64,000 nucleotides of DNA from Erodium maritimum. Its lineage: Eukaryota > Streptophyta > Magnoliopsida > Geraniales > Geraniaceae. The notes below the pieces were generated by a model. The model was not told the origin of the DNA. It worked only from the letters and a program-made list of their open reading frames with translations, and ran no database searches. This document shows, in pieces, positions 45,860 to 57,245 of this stretch. Within the stretch, counting starts at the first letter, position 1, and each line of letters opens with the position of its first letter. The DNA lies in the NCBI GenBank assembly GCA_963921825.1, contig OY997592.1:60284336-60348335 (forward strand), given 5' to 3'. Both the position numbers and the translations under genes were made by a program.

Positions 45860-47876
45860 CTATAAATATATCTCTCGCGTCTCGAGAGCAAAACTTAGCC
45901 CTAGCCGCCCTAGCCTCTACGACTATGGTGCTTTCTAGCCCCGTCTCTGTCGCCCATAATCTCGTTGACACTGCTGTTGCAATCACTGTCGGCTTTGTCA
46001 TGGCGTCTCCGGTGTAGTCTTCTCCCTCAAAGACCCCATCATCTCCTATGGTGTCTCTATCTTTAATGGCCCAGTGTAGGAGGAAACCTCCTTCTCTTCC
46101 AGCGAATCCACCACTGCTCCCACTCTCCACGACCTTGGTGCCCTTCGAGATGGGTGCCTCTACACCGTTTCCTACTGGGAAACCACGTCAAGGACGACCG
46201 GTGAAGCCTAAGGTCGTTGCCTCGACCGCAAGCAACCTGCCTTTGGCTCTTCCTCCGCCGCCTCTAACCATCATCTCTCCTGCTCCACCTCTCACTGTGT
46301 TCCTGTTCCCCGGGTTGAGGCCGGGCCTCCTCCAATCCCTCCCCTACAACGGGACCCGACGCATGGGAAAGCTCTAATCGAGGATCCTCCAAGGACGGCA
46401 GTGAAAGCGTTGGGCTTGGGTCGCTCGTTCCCTAACGTGGATAGGATCCCGCTCATCCCTTCCCTTCACATTGTCCTGGCCAGACTAGTTCGCGGTCGGA
46501 CGACTCACTCCTCATAGGAGCCCTTATCACCCACAGCTTTGGCCTTGCCGGATTTGCTGGGCTCCATGGCGTCGCTTCAGGATGGACTCTCGTCTTGTTC
46601 CCTCGACAAAGGAGAAGAGGTGGAGGTTGTGGTCCCATACTCGCCGGTCAACTCCACTGTCATCGCGCGCTAGTAGTTTGGGTTGGCGGGCAAACTTTGG
46701 ACACCAAGACCTCCCTGGAAAGACATACTCCTCCGTATCATCACCATTGCATGAGGGCGATCTGCGGAGGGCCTGGTCGTAAAGGATATTGGTCCATGTA
46801 TTTTTGTCTTCTACTTCACAATGGCGGAGGCTAGAGTCTGGGTTCAGGGTAATGAACCCTAGTGTTTCGACGAGCGTCCCTTTTTCTCGGAGATATGGAT
46901 CCCTGTGTTGGAACTTGCATGCGTTAGACTGGCTGCAACTGTGAGTCCACGTCCGGGGTCTCCTGTCCTTGGTTTGGACAAAATGACATGGGAGACGATC
47001 GATGACACCTTAGGGGTTTGCATGGAGGTCCCCTGCGACCAATGAGGGATGTATATGGGAGGTACTGTAAGGGTGCGCTACTAGCATCTCGTGAAACGCC
47101 CTCTCCGGTGGAGACTTCTACTACGGTTCAAGGACTTCCCGTATCCCGTGAGGGTCAACTGTAGGAGGATCGGCCATGTTGTGCGGGAATGCGAGTTGGA
47201 GCTGCGGGGTACCCCGATGTATGATACTTCCATTTTGGAGTTTCAGAAGGACAAGCTGGTGAAGCCCTACGCAACAGACTGGAAGGAGAGCTCACCGTCG
47301 ATCGTACCACCGGGCTTTGGGTATTTATCCCCGAGCACTGTATCTAATGATACAGGACCTCGGGTCAACACCCAGACCGGGAAGGTGGATCCCGACTTGG
47401 AAAATTTGGTGACCGGCCAACTCTCTAGGGTCACTGAAGTTTCAACGCCCATTCCGCCTGGGCACAGAGATAGTGAAGGAGCTGCTACCAGAGGAGTGAA
47501 GAGGAATGCTACTGGTGCTCCTCGGGATGATCAAGCGAGGGCTAGTAAACAGCCTCGGCAAGAGGAATGTTAGTCTCCTCAGTCTTTAGAGACTGGCTTT
47601 GGGAGGGGTCCCTGGTGAAAGTCTTGCCTCCTACTACTGATGCAGTCCATGCTCGGGTTTTTGAGTAGGACTCCCAGTGCCATCTTCTTACCCCCACCTT
47701 TCCTTCCTGTCTATGTGACGCTTCAATACTGTTTGTGACGGTTCTAGTATTTCAAGAACTACGAACGATTATGTTCTGTGCCTGTTCTTTCCTAGTGGTC
47801 AAGGAAAATATTCTCGGTCGTACATCTATGTAGTTGGATTCTGATTTAATAATATTGCACCTTCCAGTAAAAAAAA
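45860..47876 (+). mobile_element. ORF1-only LINE-type element with degenerate zinc-knuckle ORF1
   Basis: A leader with GAGCAAAACTTAGCCCTAGC is followed by a broken ORF1 (about 45925-47573). Its C-terminal part (47091-47573) reads PVRVNCRRIGHVVRECELEL, a CCHC knuckle of plant LINE ORF1 (DUF4283/zf-CCHC type) that has lost its first Cys. Upstream residues resemble the DUF4283-linker, with in-frame stops. After the stop at 47571-47573 there is no ORF2: the 3' UTR starts at once, contains GGGAGGGGTCCCTGG, and ends AATATTGCACCTTCCAGT plus poly(A). The same 3' UTR occurs at 11.4-11.9 kb, 29.7-33.6 kb and 3.75 kb. It starts about 25-30 bp from the end of the preceding LTR element. No target duplication was found. 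Confidence 0.68.
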
Positions 47877-48414
47877 GATATATTTTCTTAAAGTTAATGG
47901 TAAATAATAATTTTAAGAAAACAAATATTTGAATAAAATGTATATACTATTCATAGCAAAATTTTGAGATAAAATATTAAATATTTATTAAGATTTAACA
48001 AAACAATAAAAATAAATGTTTTATATTGTCCAAAATTATTCAAATTCGTATGAAACCGTCTAGTTATATAGTCAGATGAGTATCGTAAAAATCAATGCAT
48101 TGTCACTTTTCGGCCTAAGATTGGGAAAAAGGAAGAATTATCTCTGTGTAATCCAAATGGGACAAGGTGATAGCAAGTTGTATTATCTAGGACATGACTC
48201 CCATATGCAGATAGCAAAACATTTCAACACATAATATAGAAACTTGCATAACTGTTTCTGAATTTCCGATGTTGAGCATAGGGCAAAGACAAGCACCTGT
48301 CATATACAAACAAGTTTATCTACAAAAGGGCCAATCAGTGCTTCTGTAAGACCATATTTGGCAGATGATTACATATTGATACAAAACTGTAAGACTTCTG
48401 TCAAGAGGCTTTCA
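47877..48414. other. AT-rich intergenic DNA and probable 3' UTR of the glyoxalase gene
   Basis: No coding sequence recognised. The portion near 48414 is likely 3' UTR on the minus strand. Confidence 0.45.
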
Positions 48415-51400
48415 TTACTCTAGTTCCTTCAGGAAGTCAAGGTTATCCACAAACACCTACAAATGCACGCAATTAATCAATATTTCTACGCAGAGCATTT
48501 GAAAACTGAATACATTGTCTGCACAACTTTGTATCTTAAGTTCACTTCCCTTTCTAATGACTTAATTTTGCATCAAATTCTGCTATTATCCGAGGGCATG
48601 TGGGGAAAGTGAAACAAGACGCTTATTTTGGGACAGCGGAAGTATGTGATTAACAAATCACGGTTTGAAAGATGGATTTGGTGATCACTTGATAAGTCTA
48701 CCCATCAGCTTGAGCTTTTGGGTTGGATCGGGCTTTAACACAAATCATAAAATCCAAAAAATAATGGTAGAAAGAAAACATACCGATTTCCAGCCATCTG
48801 GATCCAGGCAGGCAGTAATCTTCGTATTGATACCCGGCAAAGGCCCAGGCTGAAGTACTATTTTCCCACCAAACCGTTCAACTTCTTTGGCGGTTTTATA
48901 CACATCATCTGTACCTATTGCAATCTGGTTGGATAAAAAAACAACACAAAATTAGTTACTCATATAAGGAGCTGGATAGATTTAAGTTCGCAGATAAGCA
49001 CTTGGGAAATAGAAGAAGAAGTTCACCTGGCCATAACCATCTCCTTTATCATACTCTGTGACCCCATAGCTGTAAGTTAGTTCCACCACTGGGTTCTTAT
49101 CTTCAGGACCATAACCCATCACGGCGACTGTACACTGGAAAATAAGCAAAACTATCAACCAAAGCAGATATATGCCAGGCAAAACCGAGGAATACTAGAA
49201 CCAAGAAAAAAGTGAAATAGACATGAAAAACACTGAACACTTCGAAGAAACAATTCAAAAATTGGGTATTCCAAGAGAGAGTCGACTTTACATATGGGTT
49301 CATTGCACTTAGGGTGTCACGTTTTTCACCTAGTTACACCTAAGTTCCAAATTCGTTTTGCAGCAACACGAAGTTCCAAAAAGGATCAAACAACTATATT
49401 TTGTTGGAAAAGGACGGAAATGCTCTTGACCCTAATACAAAAAAGACTCCATATCTACCCAAAACATTTTGATTAGATGCAAAAAGGCTCCTTAAAAGAT
49501 AGAACTATTAGAAAGATGAAAAGGGCATTTTTTTTATATTGTGGTCAGTGGCATTTTGTCATTTTCTGGCAAAAAAGAGTTATGTGAATTGTTTTGAAAC
49601 TTAGGGGTGTAGCCAGGTGAAAAACATGTAGACTTTGAGTTAAATGTAGCTAAGTGTAACTAACCCTTTACACAAAACCATTAATATGTTGAGACCCGTT
49701 TATTTTATCTGCTGCAACACCAAGTTCCAGGGTTCGTAATTACCTTGTTCTCAGGGTCATCCTTTTTGCGAAGAAGCTCCATTCCGTAGGCCTTCATTAA
49801 ATCAAATGAAGGTTTAAAAACTGAGGGTTTTGGAAAAACCAGTCAAGAAATTTGATATATTTAGTAGCAGTTTATGTACTGCATGTGATATTGTTTACCT
49901 TCTCATAGAACTTAATGGATCGGTCAAGATCAGCGACTCGAAGCATCACTTGACATAGAGGCTCAGGTGTAGGTCCTCTCTCAAAAAGTTCAAATGTATA
50001 ACCATCTGGATCTTCAATAGAAGCAATTACTGTATTGTCGCCTTTGACAGGGCCAGGTTCAAGCGTGACCTTCCCTCCCTTTGCCTTTACAAGGTCTACT
50101 GTTCTGGCAACCTGTATAAAAATGTTCAACAGAAACCATTATACGTACACATCGATATGTGAATAAGGTATCTTTTGATAATAATTTGTAATGGAGCTTT
50201 AATACGTTCAAGGTGCATTTATTTTGTCCTTATTCCACATCAATCTTACGTCTATAAGAATCACAAGTTTGGGCAACCATTTCAGGAATATCAACTTACA
50301 TCGTCAACTGCGACTCCAAAGTGCCCAAAACCCGTCCCAATGTTATATCGGTCAACTCCATAATCTGCAAGCATGGTAAACAGCACACACATCAATACGT
50401 GGAGTTAATATGCAACATAGAAGCACATTAAAATAAGACAAGCCACACATCTCATATATCATGCTTCCAGAAAACATGTGACACTATAATGATCTGTTAG
50501 ATGCTTACTGAATGTAAGTTCAACAACAAAATGAGATTCTTCTGGCCCATATCCAAGGAAAGCATTCATGTATCTCTCCTCAGGTATATCACGTTTTCGC
50601 AACAACTTCATCCCCAAGCATTCAGTATAAAATCTGAATCATGCACAATTTAATCAACTATCCATAGGATATACCCATTAATAAAGCAATAATCAATGGC
50701 TACTATAATCATACTTAATGGTTTTGTCCAGGTCCCCAACACGGTAAACAACATGAAGCATTCTTCGTTTGTCATTTTTCGCCCACTCCGAAGCATTTAC
50801 ATCAATGGCAGCAGGGCTTGCTTGGGCTAGATTTCCAGCTGAGTTCACTTCTATTGTTTTTGCCTCTGATCTAAGCAACTTAGCTGCAGGTATAGCTGAA
50901 TTATCGACAACCAAAGGCAGTGAATACAGTAGAAAATATAATCGGATTGATCAACTCTGCGTGGATACAACACCAGTAGTATTTATTTGTCTGTATAGTG
51001 ATGCCAGTAATGTTTGATTAAGGTTCATGGTGGCATATTCAAATGGTGTAAGCAGACAGATCTCCTACTACTTGACTAAGTATTGGAGAACAAACTAACA
51101 CTGCAATCCTTAATTATTAATAACACCGACACTTAAATTGTGACATAATGTATAATTAACTACATCTAGCACATTAAAGACTATTACATTGAGAAGCCAA
51201 GTAGAAAAGTTTCACTAACAAATTGTCAAGTACACTACTTTCTTCCTACTGCGTTTTTTTTATTGACTTTTCCTTTTATCATGAGGCATGTAGCCATCTT
51301 AGAAGAACCGATAAATCGTCACAAACACAGGTATAGACTGTACAGTCACCGCCCACTTCACTAAATAGTTCTGCCATGCGATTGGCAGGTATAGTAACAA

Positions 51401-52341
51401 ATTCAAAACTACCAGTTCCATAGCAAGGAGGAATTTACACACTGATTGGAGGATAATCTTATAAACCACTGCTTCAGCAGATCATAGTGGCAAATGCAGA
51501 CAAGTAAATTCAAATATTGAGTTTATCATGCTTATTGAACATAACGTGTGACCAAAATTATGGTCCATCATAGACTATAGTCTCTCTCTCTCTCACACAC
51601 ACACACACATACACAAAACCAGTTCATTTTGACTATTATAGCTGCCAGGAGGAACAAATTAAAAAGAATAGAATATTCTGAAATTCGTAAAGCATGAAAA
51701 GAATATTCCTAATAATCTCTTACCAATTAGCATTGTGATTATTCTACTAGACATGACACAAAAAATACCATTTTCTTCATCTTTAAATTTGTGGTTTGAG
51801 TTAAATAAACAGCATAATGAATCATCACACAGAAAATGAATGTACTCTAAGGAACTCATGTAACTATGTATCAAGCTAAAAGCTATGACCAAATCGTTCG
51901 TTTGGTTTCCAAGAAAATGCAAGAAAATTAAATCCAAAACCCTTGTAGTAACCACTGCAGGGAAACCCGTAGACGCTAATACCATGGCAAGGAGTATCTG
52001 AATAAAAAATGGTAATTCGAATAACATATCCAGAAACGAAAAAAATAATGAATTCATTTCCATTTTCTCGCAATTTCCTCGGCAACCAAACAGGAAATTA
52101 ATCACCCAAGTTAGTGAGATTGCGGAAACAAAAACGAGAAAATGTAGGTTTTGGGATACGCACCAGAGCCTAGGTGAAACAGAGCGAGTCTTCGGGAAGG
52201 ATTGTCAGAGGAAGTGGAACAGTGCTTGTTGTTGCCATTGCTGAGACAAGAGAGTTTAAGAGACTTCGAAGAAGGAATAGGAAGAAGAAAAGGGCTTGTG
52301 AATCGCAGAGCACACCAAGCTGCTACAGCTGGAACCGCCAT
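48415..52341 (-). CDS. lactoylglutathione lyase (glyoxalase I), two-domain, plastid type
   Basis: Nine exons on the minus strand: 52341-52164, 50895-50715, 50633-50509, 50364-50300, 50111-49899, 49791-49744, 49134-49027, 48924-48784 and 48456-48415. The protein is 366 aa, similar to plastid glyoxalase I proteins. The first ~60 residues are Ser/Leu/Lys-rich, a likely transit peptide. Two tandem VOC domains follow. Domain 1 keeps the four metal ligands expected of the family: His107 (MLHVVYR), Glu158 (FVVEL), His176 (GHFGVAV) and Glu224 (YTFELF). The matching positions in domain 2 are Gln237, Glu288, Gln306 and Val354, so only domain 1 looks like a full metal site. The enzyme isomerises the methylglyoxal-glutathione hemithioacetal to S-lactoylglutathione. 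Exon 6 (48 bp) follows an unusual AAG acceptor. A MITE lies in the intron between exons 6 and 7. No break in the frame. Confidence 0.93.
49296..49666. mobile_element. 371-bp MULE-type MITE in the glyoxalase intron
   Basis: The left end GGGTTCATTGCACTTAG and the complement of the right end GGGTTAGTTACACTTAG match. A second block, GTTTTTCACCTAGTTACACC against GTTTTTCACCTGGCTACACC, lies just inside. The flanking 9-mers TTTACATAT and TTTACACAA share six bases. The interior is non-coding. Position is between glyoxalase exons 7 (49134) and 6 (49744). Confidence 0.6.
51579..51616. repeat. compound (TC)n(AC)n microsatellite
   Basis: A run of TC repeats passes directly into AC repeats. It lies in the first intron of the glyoxalase gene. 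Confidence 0.85.
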
Positions 52342-52559
52342 TGATAGTCTCTTCACCAATCGCCACAAGACACTGTTGGCTTGCTTCTCTGTCACTGTGT
52401 TCGTAGAAGATATCTTTTTGGCAGCAGAGCAATAGGGAACTGGGCTTTCAGGCCATTTTTTTGAGCCAAACTTGCTTGATAGCCCATATGCAAATTGGGT
52501 TTAATGGGCTTTTGATGGACAAACAATTATTTGAAATTTTGTTTTATTATTTTTGGGAT

Positions 52560-55500
52560 CATAGGACGTTTTACAAGTGTGTATGGGGAGTCGCTCTCCT
52601 ACGATGACACTTAGGCTTTCACAGAGGTGCGAATTTATCGACAGAAGGTAAAAAAAAGGGGGAGTTGCCCTACTCCGGTCGAACTGGTGTCGAGTAGTTG
52701 TCGAGGATCAAGACCAGACGCACATTAAAGTGCATACGTGGATGGGGGATGAACAAGTTATACGTTTTACAAGTGTGTATAGGGAGTCAGCTCGAGAACA
52801 TCGGGATTGGACGTGGGAGCTGCTTCGCTGTGTCGGTCGAGCTCATCACACTCGAGACTAAATTTTAATGGAAGACGTCAATGACATCCGACACCCTAAT
52901 GAGAAGGGGGGTGGTCGTTCCTCGCGGCCTTTATCAAGGCATTCAGACACGCCTTCATAGACATAGGGATGGAGGACATGTTAATGGAGGACTATCAGTT
53001 TACATGGATGAGAGAAAATGACCCAAGGAGCCAATTGGAAGTTCAGTTGGATAGAGAGTTGATGTTTCTGGTAGCAAGGACTAGGTTTCCTCAGGCTACA
53101 CTGCGAAATGTGGGTTATACGATATCTGATTGCATGCCCATTTGTCTCTAATTAGTGGATGAACGGCCAGGCTCAGTTGAAAGACAGTTACTGTTTGAAA
53201 ATGGGTTGATTGGGAACTTGAGTGTGACCATCTCATTCAAAAAGAATGAGAAAAGCCATGAGGATGCCATATAAAACATGACATTTGGGATATAAGTAGA
53301 TCACTGGATATATGGGGCCAATCAATCTACCGGGAAACAATCAATACTATTAAAAGATGTCAGCATACATCGGCTGATTTAAATGACAAAAGGGATCGAG
53401 TAAGAATTCGAAATAGATTGGCCATCCAGAAGCAGTATGAACAAGAATTATCTAGCCAAGAGGCTTTTTGGAAACAATGAGCCAAACACCACTAGCTAAT
53501 AGATGGAGATCGCAATGCAAATTATTTTCATGCGGAAACTACAAAGAGACAACGCAAGAATGGACTCCGGGTTTTGGAAATTGACGAGGGATAAGAGGTT
53601 TCTTGGAACTCGGGAATACAGGCCATGCTACTATACTATTTCCAACAAATTTTCACGGTAGGACCTGAATACCTTCAACAACTCCCGATGTCGATCCCGA
53701 GCTTGATATTAGGAGAGCAAAACCGATCATTGACTATTCGGGTCTCAAATGAAGAGGTTTGAAGTGCAATATTTCAAATGGGACCGAATAAAGCCCCGCG
53801 GTCGGATGGATTGAATCCCATATTTTATCAACACTATTGGCGGACTTTACAACATGAAGTTATTGCTTTTGTACGAAGGGAAATTGAGATAGGGAGCATT
53901 GATATGGATATCAATCAAACCACTCTGGTCTTGATCCCAAAGACAAAGAGATCGAGGAAGGTTACAAAGCTCCGACCCATTGCTCTATGAAATGTGATTT
54001 TCGCATACTAGCCGAAGTCCTGGCAAGTTGTCTATGAGGTCATTTACTCTCTCCGCTGCCGGACACAAGGGACAAATGGATTTATGGCCCTCAAACTTGA
54101 TATGAGTAAGGCCTATGACCGGGTCAAATGATCATTTATTTTGGCTATGATGAGACATTTGGTTTTGGCCTTCACTAGAGAACACTCATATTGATCTGCA
54201 TGTAATCAATCCAGTACACCATCAATACGGAATTAAAACAGACTACTCTGTTCACGGTAGATAGATGTATTCGACAAGGGGATCCACTATCACCTTACCT
54301 ATTCCTCTTCTGCATGGAAGGGCTATTTTGAATGCTGGTACAAGAAGAGTGTGAGGGGAATGGGGTGTTGGTTGCTAGGGGAGCACTAATTATCTCCCAT
54401 ATTTTCTTTGTAGATGATTGTTACATATTCTGTCAAGCGGATCGGAAAGAGGTCAAACATCTACAAAGTATTCTCACATCTTTTGGGGAGCTCTCAGGTT
54501 AGATAATTAATAAATCCAAGTCCTCTATATTTTTTAGTATCGATACAACCCCGGCTACTCGGTTGGTATGTTGTGCTACACTGGGTATTTAGGATATTTT
54601 GCAAGGGTCAACGTATCTAGGGGTCCCAAATATGCTGGGTCGGAGACGTGGACAGAGCCTTCAATTTATTTGTGATCGGCTTTTAACCTAAATTGGATCA
54701 TGGGATGGTCAGATGATCTCTGTAAATAAAAAATTAAGAGGTCATGATTCGGTCGATACTACAAACTTTACCAATATATTCCATGAGTGTGTTTCTTCCC
54801 TCTAAGCGATCGATGGTGAAGATTCAGATTGCATTATCCTGGTATAGGTGGGCGGGTACCCCACAGGCTACCAAACCGATTATTTGACAAGACTGGGGCA
54901 AGTTGTGCATACCATAGAAAGATGGTAGAATGGGCTTCAAAGACATTCACAATATAAACTTAACCCTACTCACAAAGATGGAGTAGAAATTTTTTCAATA
55001 CCTAACAGTCTGGTAGCGAGGGTTTTAAAGGCTAGATACTTTTCGAAGGGGGATTTTCTGACCGCAATATGTGGGCTGAACCCGAGTTAAATATGGTCAG
55101 GAGTTTTAGCAACCCAATCTCTCCTCCGATATGGTCTCCGAAAGAGTATTGGAGATGGAAGCACTACATTGGTGGAAGGGATCCTATAGCTACTAGGAGA
55201 TGTGCTGACCATTCTAGCATATACTTATGCACGTCCGGGCATGATGGTTTAGGGGCTAGTCATACAAGGAGGATGGTAATGGGACCCGATCAAACTAGGG
55301 GAACATCTTCAACTTGATGTGGTTAAAGAGGTCATGCATGTTCATTCTCACATAAAAGGAGCTCATTCAGATAGGTGGTATTGGACTCGTAATACAAAGG
55401 GAATTTACACCTGTATAGAGGGTTACAAGAAATTAACACGAATGCATGGTCGATAGTTACCATCTGGAGGGGCTACGGTCTAGACTGCTTCATGGGACTT

Positions 55501-56430
55501 TGATATCCAACTCCGGATCAAGGTTTTTCTAGTACAAGACCTTATCAGGGACATTACAAGTAGCTACCAACCTAAGAACAAAATTTGTTCCCATATCGGA
55601 GGAATGCCCTATGTGCAAAGGTGATCGGGAATCCCCTTCCCATCTTCTCCTTTATTGTCAGTTTGAAAAGGAAGTATGGGCCCGTGCACAACTGAAAGTC
55701 CCCATTCTCCCTAATCACACTTTTAAAAGCTGGTGGATAATTATTATGGTTCTCCCGGATATGTTGACCAAAGCCCGCCTAGGCACAATGGTGTGGGAAA
55801 TATGGAAAGCCAGAAATGGCGTAGTGTGGGAGCAAACCTTACAATTGGATGAGGCTCTCTACGCTACTGTTCAAAGCCACATTTATATTTTTCGGGAGGC
55901 TCATAATAAAAAGCTGAAACCACACACTGCCACCGCATGGCTGCATAACAATCAATGTGGATAAGGTAGTGTTCTCGGATACCTACTAAATGGGATGGGG
56001 AATTATTTGTAGGAATGACCAGGGCTGTATTATGGACGGGGGAAATGGAAAACTACCAAGGATCCACTGCCTTGGATTTGCAAAGGCTATTATAATTCAA
56101 ACCCCTCAATTGGATACAGATACATGGAAGGTCCAGAGTGCTTGTGCGGAGTGATGCTTAGTATGTGGTGGGATTGATTTTTATAGGAGATACCCCTTTT
56201 TCCATATGTGAGACACATTCTTGAGAAATGTTGATCCATTATTTTATCGCTCGAGGATGTTAAAATAAAAAATTTCCCTCGAACAACGAGCAATGCCGCC
56301 AATTGGTTAGCTAGGAAGGCTCGTTTTGTGCTTGTTCTTCTGTGGTCCAATTTCTCTATATCGGATGTACTTTTTTGTATTTTGAGACAATTCAAATAAT
56401 AATATCTATCTCCCCGTTTCAAAAAATGTA
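52560..56430 (+). pseudogene. degenerate LINE ORF2 (endonuclease C-end, RT, zf-RVT)
   Basis: Homology runs through several frames with many stops. From about 52880 come endonuclease C-terminal traces (EKGGG-like, then DYQFTW at 52989). NKAPRSDGLNPIFYQHYW and TTLVLIPKTKRSRKVTKLRPIAL (53778-53990) are RT motifs. MALKLDMSKAYDRVK (about 54082) and FFVDDCYIFCQADRK (about 54400) follow, the latter keeping the DD pair of the active site. A zf-RVT block with CPMCKGD and HLLLYCQFEKEVW (55600-55700) comes next, and then WEIWKARNGVVWEQ. The 3' end has AATAATATCTATCTCCCC plus GTTTC-poly(A) near 56430. The 5' end is truncated near 52560-52790. It is an old, inactive L1-type copy. Confidence 0.8.
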
Positions 56431-57224
56431 TATCAGGCTAGAAAACACCTCTATATTTTTGGCTTGAAGCTCTCAACAGCAAAACTTAGTTCCTCACGGC
56501 GAGATCCCCACTTTTCTTCACGAGCACCGTCCCGACCATCGACCACCATATCACCACCACCTCCTCATCCATCTAGTCCAATGTCTCTGCTTCGGATTCC
56601 CCTCTCAGCACGATCGGGGGAAGAGATCCAAGACAGTCCGTTCTCTTAGCACCGCCCACACTTCTATACTAAAAAGTATGAATTAACACCATTACTTGTT
56701 TTTTCAATTTCAATTAATTTTTTTAATAAATTGATAAAATAATCTAAGTTAATCCATATAATTACACCAACTTCAACTCGTCTCAAAACCTTATTAAATA
56801 TTCTTTAGTTTTCACATATGTTTTTCTAAAGAAAATATGATTTAAATTACATTTAAAAAATTTATATTGAACAAGTTTATATTTATCAATTTTATTTTTA
56901 AAACTTATTTTTAAATAATTTGATTTCTAAAATAAAAAGTTGATACCCAATTCTTTAGTATTCATTCTTTATTAAGTACCCAGTTTTAATATAGAATTTT
57001 CAGCTTTTTAGGTCTTTAAGGTTCCGTTCCATCCCCACATATCATGTCTCCTTCGATTATCACATCGTCGTAGTAACGTTTGTCCTCCTCAGGACTCTTC
57101 CACCCCTACTCTCACCAACCGCCTTCCACAAGCGCCTTTGTGCCGCCCGTCCATCATGTCAACTCCTATCACCCCCACATCGCTATCAAAATAGACCCCT
57201 AACTCTTTCCCCTTCCGAATCCAA

Positions 57225-57245
57225 CCCCCCCCCCCCCCCCCCCCC
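57225..57245 (+). repeat. 21-base poly-C tract
   Basis: An uninterrupted run of 21 C residues in the C-rich, LINE-like segment. Length may be affected by sequencing or assembly error. Confidence 0.85.
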
